The translations under genes were made by a program, and so were the position numbers. Shown in pieces: positions 1-7,902 of a stretch of DNA of 64,000 bases. A model generated the notes under the pieces. The model saw only the letters and a program-made list of their open reading frames with translations. It made no database searches and had not been told where the DNA came from. Positions within the stretch are counted from its first letter, which is position 1. Every line of letters starts with the position of its first letter. Origin of the DNA: Pseudactinotalea sp. HY158 (GTDB lineage: Bacteria; Actinomycetota; Actinomycetes; Actinomycetales; Beutenbergiaceae); the NCBI RefSeq assembly GCF_009660225.1, contig NZ_CP045920.1, positions 2,678,079-2,742,078 on the forward strand, given 5' to 3'.

Positions 1-20
1 TAGTTGAACTAGTGCAACTA
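1..20. promoter_or_regulatory. near-perfect palindrome, probable operator of the GntR gene
   Basis: The arms TAGTTG (1-6) and CAACTA (15-20) surround the palindrome ACTAGT (8-13) on a common centre, so all but one base pair (7/14) is symmetric. It lies 10 bases before the GTG start of a YtrA-type GntR gene, where autoregulatory operators are expected. The window begins here, so it may extend further upstream. The assignment is inferred from symmetry and position. Confidence 0.55.
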
Positions 21-30
21 CGCTTGAGGT

Positions 31-387
31 GTGCTCATCACGGTGGACCCGACCAGCCCGCAGCCGCTCTTCGAGCAGATCGCGGCGTCGATCCGGCTCG
101 CGATCCTCACCGGACAGCGGGGCGCCGGCGACCGGCTTCCGGCCACGCGCGACCTCGCACAGTCCCTCGATCTCAACGTGAACACGGTGCTGCACGCCTA
201 CCGCGAGCTCGTGGCCGAGGGGCTGATCGAGCTCCGCCGGGGCCGCGGGGCGACCGTGACCACCCGGGCCGCCGCCGACTTCGCCACCCTCCACCGACAC
301 ATCGCCGCCGTCCGCGCCGAGGCCGCCCGCCTGGGCCTGGCGCCCGCGACCCTCGCCGCACTGCTCACCACGAAGGAGCCCGCATGA
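31..387 (+). CDS. GntR family transcriptional regulator (YtrA-like)
   Basis: A 118-residue protein with an N-terminal winged helix of GntR type: PLFEQIAASIRLAILTG near residue 11, then RLPATRDLAQSLDLNVNTV as the recognition region. It has only a short C-terminal helix and no ligand-binding domain, which is the YtrA subfamily plan. The GTG start gives the usual compact N-terminus. Its stop overlaps the ATG of the next gene (ATGA), so it is translationally coupled to the DUF1648 membrane protein. A palindrome at 1-20 suggests autoregulation. Such regulators usually control a co-transcribed membrane or ABC gene; the signal is unknown. Confidence 0.85.
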   Translation: MLITVDPTSPQPLFEQIAASIRLAILTGQRGAGDRLPATRDLAQSLDLNVNTVLHAYRELVAEGLIELRRGRGATVTTRAAADFATLHRHIAAVRAEAARLGLAPATLAALLTTKEPA

Positions 388-1406
388 GTCCCCACGACCG
401 CGGAACCACCCCCAGCGCCACGACCCCGCCCCGCCCCCCGCTGCCCCACCGCGGCCGGGCGATCGCGCTCGGGATCGCACTGCCGCTCGTGCTCATCGCC
501 GCGAGCTACGCCCTCGTGCTCGCCTGGCTGCCCGACCTGCCGGACACCGTGGCCCTGCACTGGGGCCCGAACGGCGTGGACCGCGTGGGCAGCCTCGCGG
601 AGCTCATGACCCTCAACTCCGTGCTCATCGGGGTCGGCGTCGTGGTGATGTTCCCGCTCGTGCTCCTGTTCGGCCGCTCCGCGCTGACCCGGCGCATGAT
701 CGTGGGGTTGTCGGCGGGCATGCTCACGATGTTCTGTGGACTGTTCCTCGTGCAGGTCGCCGGCCAGCGCGGGCTCACCGACCCCTATGCCGCCACCACT
801 GCCGGCGGCGCCATCGCCCTGAGCATCGGCGTGGCGCTCGCCCTGGGAATCGTCGCAGCCGCGCTGGCCGGCGCCGATCCCGCCCGTCCCGCGACCGCTC
901 CCGTGCCCGCCGGCGCCGCCCGTATCGAGCTTACGGACGACGCTCGCGCGGCCTGGTCGGGTCAGGCCACCATGCGCCGGCCCGGGCTGCTCGCCATGAT
1001 GGGCCTGATCCCGATGGCCGTGGGGCTCGCGGTCGGGGTGAGTACGAGCAACTGGTGGCTGCTGCTGCCGATGGCGGGCGTTGCCGCATTGCTGCTCGGC
1101 TTCCTCAGCTTCACGGTGCAGGTGGATTCGGCCGGGATCGTCGCCCGGAGCAGCATCGGACTGCGGGTGCTGCATGTGCCGGCGGATGAGGTGCTGGCCG
1201 CGTCGGTGACCCAGGTCAGGCCGTTCGCCGAGTTCGGCGGCTGGGGCATCCGCACCAACGTCCACGGCACCACCGGCCTCGTCACCCGCAAGGGCGAAGC
1301 GATACGGATCGAACGTACGGGAGGGCGCTCCGCCGTCCTCACGGTCGACGACGCGGCCACCGCCGCGGCGCTGCTCAACACGGTCGCCGCCCGCGCGCGC
1401 CGATGA
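384..1406 (+). CDS. DUF1648 (SdpI-like) membrane protein
   Basis: A 340-residue integral membrane protein. After a Pro-rich cytoplasmic start there is a hydrophobic helix, then the DUF1648 signature [19 protein letters not shown] near residue 55. Several more membrane helices follow, and a soluble C-terminal segment lies after the last helix pair near residue 240. DUF1648/SdpI proteins include the SdpC immunity protein of Bacillus, but most members have no assigned role. The start overlaps the GntR stop by four bases, so the pair forms one unit. A longer reading frame upstream is only the shadow of the GntR gene. Confidence 0.8.
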   Translation: MSPHDRGTTPSATTPPRPPLPHRGRAIALGIALPLVLIAASYALVLAWLPDLPDTVALHWGPNGVDRVGSLAELMTLNSVLIGVGVVVMFPLVLLFGRSALTRRMIVGLSAGMLTMFCGLFLVQVAGQRGLTDPYAATTAGGAIALSIGVALALGIVAAALAGADPARPATAPVPAGAARIELTDDARAAWSGQATMRRPGLLAMMGLIPMAVGLAVGVSTSNWWLLLPMAGVAALLLGFLSFTVQVDSAGIVARSSIGLRVLHVPADEVLAASVTQVRPFAEFGGWGIRTNVHGTTGLVTRKGEAIRIERTGGRSAVLTVDDAATAAALLNTVAARARR

Positions 1407-1518
1407 CCGAATGGTGAACACCGTCTCACCAGGTAGACGACCCGCTCACTCTCTGGTCAGCGCGGCCTCCGGGTGCAAGGCTGAAGCCAGCGATCAGCCC
1501 GCCTTCGGAAGGAACGTC

Positions 1519-2451
1519 ATGTCCCGCATCTACGAGAACGCCACCGACCTGGTGGGCAACACCCCGCTCGTCCGGCTCAACCAGGTCACCGAGGGGCTCG
1601 GAGCGACCGTGCTCGCGAAGCTCGAGTTCTACAACCCGGCCAACTCGGTCAAGGACCGCATCGGCGTGGCCATGATCGACGCCGCCGAGGCCGCCGGCGC
1701 GCTGAAGCCGGGCGGCACGATCGTGGAGGCGACGTCCGGGAACACCGGGATCGCGCTCGCGTTCGTCGGGGCCGCCCGCGGCTACAACGTCGTGCTCGCG
1801 ATGCCCGAGTCGGCGTCGAACGAGCGCAAGGTGCTGCTGCGCGCCCTCGGGGCCGAGCTCGTGCTCACGGCGCCGTCCGAGGGTATGAAGGGCGCCGTGT
1901 CCACGGCCGAGAGGATCGCGACGGAGCGGGAGGGGGCGATCCTCGCGCGCCAGTTCGAGAACGAGGCGAACCCGGAGATCCACCGCCGCACGACGGCCGA
2001 GGAGATCTGGACCGACACCGACGGCGAGGTCGACATCGTCGTGGCCGGAATCGGCACCGGCGGCACCATCACCGGGGTGGGCCAGGTACTCAAGGAGCGC
2101 AAGCCCGAGGTGCAGATCATCGCCGTGGAGCCGGCCGAGTCGCCGATCCTCAACGGCGGCGAGCCCGGGCCGCACAAGATCCAGGGACTCGGGGCGAACT
2201 TCGTTCCGAAGGTGCTCGACACGACGATCTACGACGAGGTGATCGACATCGACGCCGAGGCCTCGCTCGAGCGGGCCCGCGAGGTCGCGCGCCGCGAGGG
2301 ACTCCTCGTGGGCATCTCCTCGGGCGCCGCGATCGAGGCGGCCCTGCAGGTCGCCGCCCGCCCGGAGAACGCCGGCAAGCAGATCGTGGTCGTCGTACCC
2401 GACTTCGGCGAGCGCTACCTCTCGACCCCGCTCTACGCGCACCTGCAGTGA
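1519..2451 (+). CDS. cysK: cysteine synthase A (O-acetylserine sulfhydrylase)
   Basis: A 310-residue PLP enzyme that makes L-cysteine from O-acetylserine and sulfide. The PLP lysine sits in NSVKDRIG near residue 44. The substrate loop TSGNTGIAL follows near residue 74, and the phosphate-binding GTGGTITG near residue 180. The C-terminal region has the usual ISSGAA and [10 protein letters not shown] motifs. The ATG start gives the conserved N-terminus [21 protein letters not shown] serine acetyltransferase gene follows 82 bases downstream, giving the standard cysK-cysE order. The two proteins form the cysteine synthase complex in other bacteria. Confidence 0.96.
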   Translation: MSRIYENATDLVGNTPLVRLNQVTEGLGATVLAKLEFYNPANSVKDRIGVAMIDAAEAAGALKPGGTIVEATSGNTGIALAFVGAARGYNVVLAMPESASNERKVLLRALGAELVLTAPSEGMKGAVSTAERIATEREGAILARQFENEANPEIHRRTTAEEIWTDTDGEVDIVVAGIGTGGTITGVGQVLKERKPEVQIIAVEPAESPILNGGEPGPHKIQGLGANFVPKVLDTTIYDEVIDIDAEASLERAREVARREGLLVGISSGAAIEAALQVAARPENAGKQIVVVVPDFGERYLSTPLYAHLQ

Positions 2452-2533
2452 GTTCGGCCCCGGGTGCCGCGGCGGCGCTGGACGGTGCCGCGGCACCACA
2501 AGGCCACAGGGTCTGCGCAAACGTGACAGCATC

Positions 2534-3127
2534 GTGCCCGTGAGTGCTACCAGTCATCTCTCGCTGCGGTCGCTGATCTCCGAGGATCTCGCGACCGCGA
2601 AGCGCCGCGACCCGGCCGCCCGATCCTCCTTCGAGATCGCGCTGCTCTATCCGGGCGTACACGCGCTGTGGCTCCACCGGCTCTCCCACCGCATGTGGGT
2701 CACCTCCCACCTGCTCCGGTTCCCGGCCCGGATGCTGTCGGAGCTGGCGCGCACGTTCACCGGCGTGGAGATCCACCCCGGCGCGGTGCTGGGGCGGCGG
2801 TTCTTCGTCGATCACGGCATGGGGGTCGTGATCGGGGAGACCGCCGAGGTCGGCGACGACGTGCTCATGTTCCACACCTCGACCCTCGGCGGGCGCTCGA
2901 TGTCGAAGGGGAAACGGCATCCCACGGTCGGCGACCGGGTGGTCATCGGCTCGGGGGCGAAGGTCCTCGGTCCGATCAGCATCGGCGACGACGTGAAGAT
3001 CGGCGCGAACGCCGTGGTGGTCAAGGACGTCGAGCCCGGCGCCGTCGTCGTGGGCGTGCCCGGGCACGTGCGCCCCAACCCCCGTCCCGACGACGAGTAC
3101 CCGATCGACCCGGCCATCTACATCTGA
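2534..3127 (+). CDS. cysE: serine O-acetyltransferase
   Basis: A 197-residue CysE/EpsC-type enzyme that acetylates L-serine with acetyl-CoA to supply O-acetylserine to CysK. It has an N-terminal helical region followed by the left-handed beta-helix with hexapeptide repeats. The active-site block reads [21 protein letters not shown], and [17 protein letters not shown] is further on. It is the short form common in actinobacteria. The start is GTG at 2534; a second in-frame GTG at 2540 is possible. It sits behind cysK. Confidence 0.94.
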   Translation: MPVSATSHLSLRSLISEDLATAKRRDPAARSSFEIALLYPGVHALWLHRLSHRMWVTSHLLRFPARMLSELARTFTGVEIHPGAVLGRRFFVDHGMGVVIGETAEVGDDVLMFHTSTLGGRSMSKGKRHPTVGDRVVIGSGAKVLGPISIGDDVKIGANAVVVKDVEPGAVVVGVPGHVRPNPRPDDEYPIDPAIYI

Positions 3128-3227
3128 CCTGCGCTGCGTCACAGAACCAGGGCCACCGACCCTGCACCCGCAGAGACTGCGGTACCGCACCGCGCTGCGC
3201 CGGGGCTTCGACGAGGGCAGGGCACGC

Positions 3228-3398
3228 CCATGGAACAGCCGTACGCGCGCACGAGCGACATCGAGCAGAGATGCGGGGTCAAGGCCGACTTCCTCGAAGT
3301 GGCTCAAGAAGCTCACCGCAGTCGGCCTGCTGCAAGAAGTCCGAATCGGGCGCCGGGTGCTCTACGCCAACGTGCCGCCCATGGCCGAACTCCGCTGA
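3228..3398 (+). pseudogene. remnant of a Fic-type protein C-terminal winged helix (frameshifted)
   Basis: In frame 3 the stretch SRPTSSKWLKKLTAVGLLQE, followed by VRIGRRVLYANV and a stop at 3396-3398, matches the C-terminal winged helix that ends many Fic/Doc AMP-transferases. The preceding part, EQPYARTSDIEQRCGV, is in frame 2. A frameshift near 3278 is needed to join them, giving a typical GV-SRPT-SKWL junction. No Fic catalytic core (HPFxxGNGR) is visible upstream, so this is a 5'-deleted, frameshifted relic. The family call rests on the winged-helix pattern only. Confidence 0.45.
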
Positions 3399-3413
3399 GC
3401 CGCCCGCGCCGGG

Positions 3414-3440
3414 CGACGTGTCAAGTAGCTTGACACGTCG
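3414..3440. repeat. inverted repeat with 12-bp perfect arms
   Basis: CGACGTGTCAAG (3414-3425) and CTTGACACGTCG (3429-3440) are perfect complements separated by TAG. The spacing suits a dimeric regulator better than a terminator, because no U-tract follows. It lies just after the Fic remnant with no intact gene to control. Confidence 0.6.
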
Positions 3441-3448
3441 GCCCGACC

Positions 3449-3475
3449 TGTAAAGATAACGGTCGATTCTTTACA
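3449..3475. repeat. second inverted repeat TGTAAAGA/TCTTTACA
   Basis: TGTAAAGA (3449-3456) and TCTTTACA (3468-3475) are perfect 8-bp arms with an 11-base spacer. It begins 8 bases after the preceding repeat and is unusually AT-rich for this genome. The pair may be old operators of lost genes. Confidence 0.5.
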
Positions 3476-3566
3476 CGTCCGCTGTGCGGACACGCGCTCG
3501 ACCCGCGCGCGGCGTGATCGTCGAACGCGACCAGGTGCCGCCCGATGGGGCCCGCGAGTCCTCGGC

Positions 3567-4268
3567 TCAGGCGCGCGCCAGGGTGAGCTCGGCGACCTCG
3601 GCCGCCGCGTCGATCGTGACGTCCGAACCGCCGACGACGACCTGCAGGAAGCCCCCCTCGGCCTGGGCGAGCACGCCGGCGGCGGTGTAGCCCATGAGGT
3701 CTCCGGTGAATCCACCGGCCCGCGAGGCGCCCGGGATGTCGAGCTGTTCGGCTTCGCTCCCACCCTCGTAGGTGCTCTGGGCGGCCTCGAGGGTGGCGTC
3801 GAACGTGGCATCGTCGGCGATCTCCACGGCGGCCCACTGGACCATCGCCATGCCCGAGCCGTCGGCGGCCGTGAAGGTGCACGTGGTCGAGCCCATGATC
3901 TCGTCGGCCGTGCCCTCGCCCAGGTCCAGTCCCGTGACCTCGCCGAGCTCGTCGGCCTCCAGCACGTCACACGCGCTGAACCCCTCGGCCGGAGCCGCCA
4001 CGGCACCACCGGCCGAGGCATCGGCGTCGTCACCCGCGTCGGCCCCGTCGCCCGCGCCGTCCTGCTCCTCACCGGCACCCGACTCGCCGCCCGCGTCCGA
4101 GCCGCCGTCCATGCCGCCGGTCTCCTCCGCGGCACCCGCGCCGGCGTCCTGCTCGGCCGTGCCCTCGCCCGTGGACTCCCCCGAGCCACCGCACGCGGAG
4201 ACGAGCATGAGCAGCGCCACGCCGCCGGCGGCCGTGGCCGCACGAATTCCAGTCAGCTTTGCGTTCAC
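3567..4268 (-). CDS. DUF3558-like lipoprotein
   Basis: A 233-residue secreted lipoprotein. The signal peptide ends in the lipobox LVSAC near residue 26. A long acidic, Gly/Glu/Asp-rich linker follows to about residue 95. The folded domain starts with SACDVLEADELGEVTGL, has a second Cys in STTCTFTAADGSG, and ends with VVVGGSDVTIDAAAEVAELTLARA. This layout resembles the DUF3558 family of actinobacterial lipoproteins, whose function is unknown. The start is GTG with a purine-rich Shine-Dalgarno sequence (GAGGGAGAGAGA). It is a single gene with no clear operon partner. Confidence 0.7.
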   Translation of the reverse strand: MNAKLTGIRAATAAGGVALLMLVSACGGSGESTGEGTAEQDAGAGAAEETGGMDGGSDAGGESGAGEEQDGAGDGADAGDDADASAGGAVAAPAEGFSACDVLEADELGEVTGLDLGEGTADEIMGSTTCTFTAADGSGMAMVQWAAVEIADDATFDATLEAAQSTYEGGSEAEQLDIPGASRAGGFTGDLMGYTAAGVLAQAEGGFLQVVVGGSDVTIDAAAEVAELTLARA

Positions 4269-4474
4269 GTCGGTCTCTCTCCCTCATCCGCGCCCCGCGC
4301 GGTCCACTATCGCCGGCCGATCGGCCGGCGGGGCCACGGTATTCACCCGGCGCGAATCCTGGCGATGGGCAGAGCAACCCACTGTGCGGCTCCTCACCTG
4401 CGCCCCGAGGCCGGCGCCCCGAACCCTGAACCCGGCCCCGCCCCCAGTCCCAGGGCCCCGGGCCCCCGACGACG

Positions 4475-4804
4475 TCAGTCCGGCCAGCCGACCTCGCCCA
4501 TCGGCACCCGCCCGGCCCGGCTGAGCACGACCCCCTCGGCGCGCAGGTGCTCGGCCTGGCGCTCGCTCTTGTGCACCACGAGCCTGCCGCCCGCGGCGCA
4601 CACCCGCCACCACGGCACTCCCCCGCCGTAGAGCGAGAGCACCCGGCCCACCGTGCGGGCGCTCCCCCTGCCCGTCTCCGCCCGCGCGATCTCGGCGAGC
4701 ACCCCATACGTGCTCACGCGCCCGACTGGGATCCGGCTCACAAGATCGAGCACGAACTCGGCGTAATCATCGGGTACGGCACTCACCGGCCTATGATCAC
4801 TCAT
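4475..4804 (-). CDS. alkyltransferase-like protein (MGMT family, Trp in place of Cys)
   Basis: A 109-residue protein with the fold of O6-alkylguanine-DNA alkyltransferase. It has the DNA-binding helix region RIPVGRVSTYGVLAEIA near residue 24 and the arginine-finger region ARTVGRVL. The acceptor motif PCHRV is replaced by PWWRV, with Trp where the alkyl-accepting Cys would be. Alkyltransferase-like (ATL) proteins such as S. pombe Atl1 and E. coli YbaZ show this change; they bind O6-alkylguanine and pass it to nucleotide excision repair. The start ATG is 3 bases from the start of the divergent membrane-protein gene. Confidence 0.87.
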   Translation of the reverse strand: MSDHRPVSAVPDDYAEFVLDLVSRIPVGRVSTYGVLAEIARAETGRGSARTVGRVLSLYGGGVPWWRVCAAGGRLVVHKSERQAEHLRAEGVVLSRAGRVPMGEVGWPD

Positions 4805-4807
4805 GCC

Positions 4808-5521
4808 ATGACTGCCACGCCAGCGGACGATCCCGCCACCCAGCTCGATGCCTCCTCGGCCGCCGAACCGGGCGCCCCGGCGCACACGTGCGAGCACTGC
4901 GACAGCACCGAGGACCACTCCCACGTCGACGAGCGCAGCGCCGTGCTGGCGTACCGGTCGGCCATGCGGGCCACCGACGTCCTCCGCGCGCTCATCGCGA
5001 CCGCCCTGCTCGTCGTCGCCGTCATGCTCTCGAGCGGGGGCCTCCTCGCGGGCGCCGGCGCCTGGCTCCTGGCCACGGCCGTCGGCATGGGCGTGCTGAG
5101 CATCGCCACTCGCACACGCCCGATCGGTCAGTCCGTGCTCCTCGGCGCACTGGTGAGCGCGGCCGCCGTGCCGCTGCTGGCCCTGGCGGTCTCCCAGCTC
5201 GTGGGGCCCGGCTGGCGGATCGGCCTCGCCGCCGGCGCCGGGTGGCTCGTGCTCGCCGGCGGAACCGAGATCCTGCGCAACCGGGGCCTGGCCACCACCC
5301 TCGTGGCCCACACGCGCGAGGGGGAGGCGGCCCGCGCCGCCGTCGCCGCCGGCGCCCCGACCTCGCCGTGGGTGGACTGGTCATGGTCGCTGCTCACCGG
5401 CGCCCTGTTCGGCGTCTGGGTCTGGCTCACCGGCGAGCTGGCGATCGCGGTCGTCACGCTCGTCCCGCTCCAGGTCGCCCTCGCGGCGCTCTCACGCCGC
5501 CTCACGCACCGCCGCGCCTGA
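4808..5521 (+). CDS. multi-pass membrane protein of unknown function
   Basis: A 237-residue protein. The soluble N-terminus carries CEHCDSTEDHSHVD near residue 28, a Cys/His cluster that could bind metal. It is followed by about six hydrophobic helices grouped as two pairs near residues 60-105 and 108-150 and a final pair near 190-225. I do not recognise the family. The ATG start is 3 bases from the divergent ATL gene, so the two must share overlapping promoter and leader sequences. A GC-rich hairpin after the stop separates it from rpiB. Confidence 0.65.
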   Translation: MTATPADDPATQLDASSAAEPGAPAHTCEHCDSTEDHSHVDERSAVLAYRSAMRATDVLRALIATALLVVAVMLSSGGLLAGAGAWLLATAVGMGVLSIATRTRPIGQSVLLGALVSAAAVPLLALAVSQLVGPGWRIGLAAGAGWLVLAGGTEILRNRGLATTLVAHTREGEAARAAVAAGAPTSPWVDWSWSLLTGALFGVWVWLTGELAIAVVTLVPLQVALAALSRRLTHRRA

Positions 5522-5585
5522 CGGGGCCCGCGCTTCGGTACCGGCCCACCCGCCGCGCCCGCCCTCGGCAGCGCCCGAGGCGTGC

Positions 5586-5613
5586 GGACGACGCAACCCG
5601 GCCTGCGTCGTCC
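5586..5613. terminator. hairpin between convergent genes
   Basis: GGACGACGCA (5586-5595) pairs with TGCGTCGTCC (5604-5613). It lies between the ends of the membrane-protein gene and rpiB, so it could stop transcription from both sides. There is no long T-tract. Confidence 0.5.
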
Positions 5614-6060
5614 TCAGGCGGTTTCGTAGGCGCTCACCTGGTCGATGCGCCGCTGGTGGCGGTCCGCGTTGCTGAAGGCGGTGCCGACGAAGGCCGCGAC
5701 GATCTGGATCGCCGCGGCGACGGTGTGCTGGCGGGCGCCGATACCCACGCAGTTGGCGTTGTTGTGCTGGCGGGAGAGCTGGGCGGTCTCCTCGTTCCAG
5801 GCGAGTGCGCAGCGGATTCCCGGCACCTTGTTCGCGGCGATCTGCTCGCCGTTGCCGCTGCCGCCGATCACGATCCCGAGGGAGCCCTCGTCGGCGACGA
5901 CGGCCTCCCCTGCGGCGAAGCAGAACGAGGGGTAGTCGTCCTCGGCGTCGTAGCGGTCGTTGCCGTGATCGATCACCTCGTGCCCGGCGTCGGTCAGGTG
6001 CGTGATGAGGGCCTCGCGGAGCTCGAACCCGGCGTGGTCGGCGGCGATGTGAATGCGCAT
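5614..6060 (-). CDS. rpiB: ribose-5-phosphate isomerase B (RpiB/LacAB family)
   Basis: A 148-residue aldose-ketose phosphate isomerase interconverting ribose 5-phosphate and ribulose 5-phosphate. MRIHIAADHAGFELR is the canonical start. Family motifs GIVIGGSGNGEQIAANKVPG (near residue 65) and NNANCVGIGAR (near 105) are present. The actinobacterial form uses an acidic base at the SGNGE position. An ATG four codons upstream (6072) is an alternative. It lies 80 bases downstream of the RPE-like gene on the same strand and probably belongs to that operon. RpiB relatives also act on allose or tetrulose phosphates, so pathway-specific activity cannot be excluded. Confidence 0.9.
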   Translation of the reverse strand: MRIHIAADHAGFELREALITHLTDAGHEVIDHGNDRYDAEDDYPSFCFAAGEAVVADEGSLGIVIGGSGNGEQIAANKVPGIRCALAWNEETAQLSRQHNNANCVGIGARQHTVAAAIQIVAAFVGTAFSNADRHQRRIDQVSAYETA

Positions 6061-6140
6061 GTGTCCAATCATGCCGCACCTGCGCCGAGCGGGGAGGATC
6101 GGCCCCGCCCCGTGGCCGGCCGCCCCCGCCGGGCGGGCGA

Positions 6141-6776
6141 CTATTCGAGCACGTCGCTCCACCGGTCGAGGCCGCCCGGACCGAAGAGGTCGTTTCCCAC
6201 GACGAGCCACGTGGCACCGGCCGCGAGCGCCTCGGGCACGATCGCCCGGGTGACACCGCCGTCGAGACCCAGCTCCCGATCCGGATTGCGTTCGGCCAGC
6301 TCGGCCACCTTTCGTAGCGCCGCCCGGTCGAACGTGCTCCCGGCCTGCCCGGGCGTGACCGACATACACAGCACCGCGAGATCGTCGGGTGCGGCACCGG
6401 CCGGGGTCCGGGGGGAGAGCGCGAGCGCGGCCTCGCTGCCTCGGCGCTCGATCCGAGCGACCGTCTCACGCCACCGCGGCGTCTCGACGTGGACGACGAT
6501 GCGGCGGCACAGGTCGGTCCAGGCGTCGACCTGGCCGAGCGGGTCGGTGAACATTACGTGGGTCTCGTGCGCCACTCCCGACATCCCGGTCAGCTCGCCG
6601 GCCAGCTCGGCCGCGCGCTCCGAGGCGAAGCCCCCGGCGGCGGCGAACTCGCCATCCGCGTGATCCCAGTGCACGCGATTCATTCCGCCCTCCACCGCTG
6701 CTGCGAGGTTCCGCGCCTGGTCGGCGGGATCGACCGACCAGAGGGAACCGGCCACGCGGGGTGGCCCGACCGTCAT
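6141..6776 (-). CDS. ribulose-phosphate 3-epimerase-like TIM-barrel enzyme
   Basis: A 211-residue protein resembling the RPE family (RPE, AlsE, SgcE). Family landmarks are diverged but recognisable: VHWDHADGEF for the usual D-x-MDG-F strand, HVMFTDP for HLMV-P, CMSVTPGQAGSTF for MSVNPGFGGQ, LGLDGGV for VDGG, and WLVVGNDLFGP at the end. The second catalytic Asp (LDGG) is kept. The substrate is probably a ketose phosphate that is not necessarily ribulose 5-phosphate. Its ATG overlaps the stop of the SorC-type regulator gene by four bases, tying it to the adjacent catabolic island. Confidence 0.75.
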   Translation of the reverse strand: MTVGPPRVAGSLWSVDPADQARNLAAAVEGGMNRVHWDHADGEFAAAGGFASERAAELAGELTGMSGVAHETHVMFTDPLGQVDAWTDLCRRIVVHVETPRWRETVARIERRGSEAALALSPRTPAGAAPDDLAVLCMSVTPGQAGSTFDRAALRKVAELAERNPDRELGLDGGVTRAIVPEALAAGATWLVVGNDLFGPGGLDRWSDVLE

Positions 6777-7756
6777 GCCCGCTCCCCCGCAAGCAGTGCC
6801 TCTGCGAGCCCATGGTCGACCACGAGGCTGGAGACCAGGCCGGCGCAGGTGACGGCGCGAATCGCGTCGGCCTTACCCGCATCGGAGGCCACGGCGATCA
6901 CCCGGGGAATCGCGTCGAGCTGCGCATATGAGATCGAGACGCAGCGCTCTTGGAACGCGGGATCGACGAGCTTCCCGTCGGCACCGATGAGAATTCCTGC
7001 GATGTCGGCCACGCACCCTCGCTCGCGCGCCCTGCGCACGTCCGCCTCCGGGATGACTTCCGGAACCTGAGAGATCTGCGGATCCCAGCTCCCGACCGAC
7101 ATCACGGCCGTGGTGACCTCGTCGAAGAAGTCCAGTGCGAGCTTGATGCCGGGGTGTTGCCGCAGGCTCTCCGCGGTCAGGGCGTCGTCCACGAACAGCG
7201 GGGAGAAGATCGGATAGACCGCTCCGCCGGCGCGCTGGGATGCCTGCCGCACGATCTCGATCGGGGAGGAGCCCAGCTCGCCGCTGACCGAACCGGTGAG
7301 CTGGACCACCGTGCAGCGCGGCAGCGACGTCAGCTGCGAGGTCGTGGCCGTGAGCGTGCGGCCCCACGTAAGCCCGAGCACCTCGTCCTCGCCCAGAGTG
7401 GCGCTCAGCAGTGAGGCCGCGGCTCCGCCCACCTGCGCCCTCACCTGGTCCGGGTCGCCATAACAGCGCACCACGAGGCACTCGTCCAGACCGAGGTATT
7501 CACCGAGCTCAGCGCTGAGGACCGGATCGTCGAGGCCGTCGTCGTTGATGGTGATCTGAACGACCCCCTCGGCGAGCGCGCGCTCGAGTAGCCGCGCCAC
7601 CCGAAACCGCGAGATTCCAAGGGAATCGGCGATCTCGACCTTCGATCCGGCATCGAGATAGTACGAGCGTGCGACCTTCGCCAGTAGCGCGCGGTCCGTC
7701 TCCGCCCCACGAAGACGGGAGCTCAAATGAGCGCCTACATCACGGTCTTGTGTCAT
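6773..7756 (-). CDS. SorC/DeoR-type sugar-sensing transcriptional regulator
   Basis: A 327-residue regulator. The N-terminal helix-turn-helix (residues 20-65) reads ARSYYLDAGSKVEIADSLGI followed by SRFRVARLLERALAEGVVQI. The C-terminal sugar-phosphate-binding domain has GLTWGRTLTATTSQL and QLTGSVSG, then CVADIAGILIGADG. SorC-family proteins respond to phosphorylated sugars. It is transcribed away from the SIS/kinase/ABC operon and overlaps the RPE-like gene downstream. Two GCTCA-NN-TGAGC palindromes, one inside its first codons and one in the divergent promoter region, are plausible binding sites. Confidence 0.88.
   Translation of the reverse strand: MTQDRDVGAHLSSRLRGAETDRALLAKVARSYYLDAGSKVEIADSLGISRFRVARLLERALAEGVVQITINDDGLDDPVLSAELGEYLGLDECLVVRCYGDPDQVRAQVGGAAASLLSATLGEDEVLGLTWGRTLTATTSQLTSLPRCTVVQLTGSVSGELGSSPIEIVRQASQRAGGAVYPIFSPLFVDDALTAESLRQHPGIKLALDFFDEVTTAVMSVGSWDPQISQVPEVIPEADVRRARERGCVADIAGILIGADGKLVDPAFQERCVSISYAQLDAIPRVIAVASDAGKADAIRAVTCAGLVSSLVVDHGLAEALLAGERA
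7721..7732. promoter_or_regulatory. operator-like palindrome, copy 1
   Basis: GCTCAAATGAGC has 5-bp arms (GCTCA/TGAGC) around AA. It lies inside the 5' end of the SorC-type regulator gene. The same arms recur at 7818-7829. Confidence 0.5.
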
Positions 7757-7816
7757 TTGATCACTCCAGGTTGCGCCCTTGCGGGATCGTTCGTATGCTC
7801 AATCGTACACGCCTCC

Positions 7817-7830
7817 CGCTCATATGAGCG
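7817..7830. promoter_or_regulatory. operator-like perfect palindrome, copy 2
   Basis: CGCTCATATGAGCG is a perfect 14-bp palindrome in the divergent promoter region, 73 bases before the SIS gene. Its GCTCA/TGAGC arms match copy 1, which is 97 bases away. A regulator bound to both sites could loop the region. Confidence 0.55.
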
Positions 7831-7902
7831 TCACATACGTGTGTCGCCCACCAAGCGGCGGGGAAGGCCTCACCGGCCCTCGATTCAAAGGAGTATCACC
7901 CC

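Noticed and set aside
1411-1518. Riboswitch or leader peptide before cysK
   Set aside because: I could not fit a SAM-type aptamer, and no Cys-rich short frame is present, so nothing is claimed.
2668-3453. Plus-strand frame overlapping cysE
   Set aside because: It is an Arg-rich shadow frame with no family features; only the short frame-3 Fic-like stretch at its end is meaningful.
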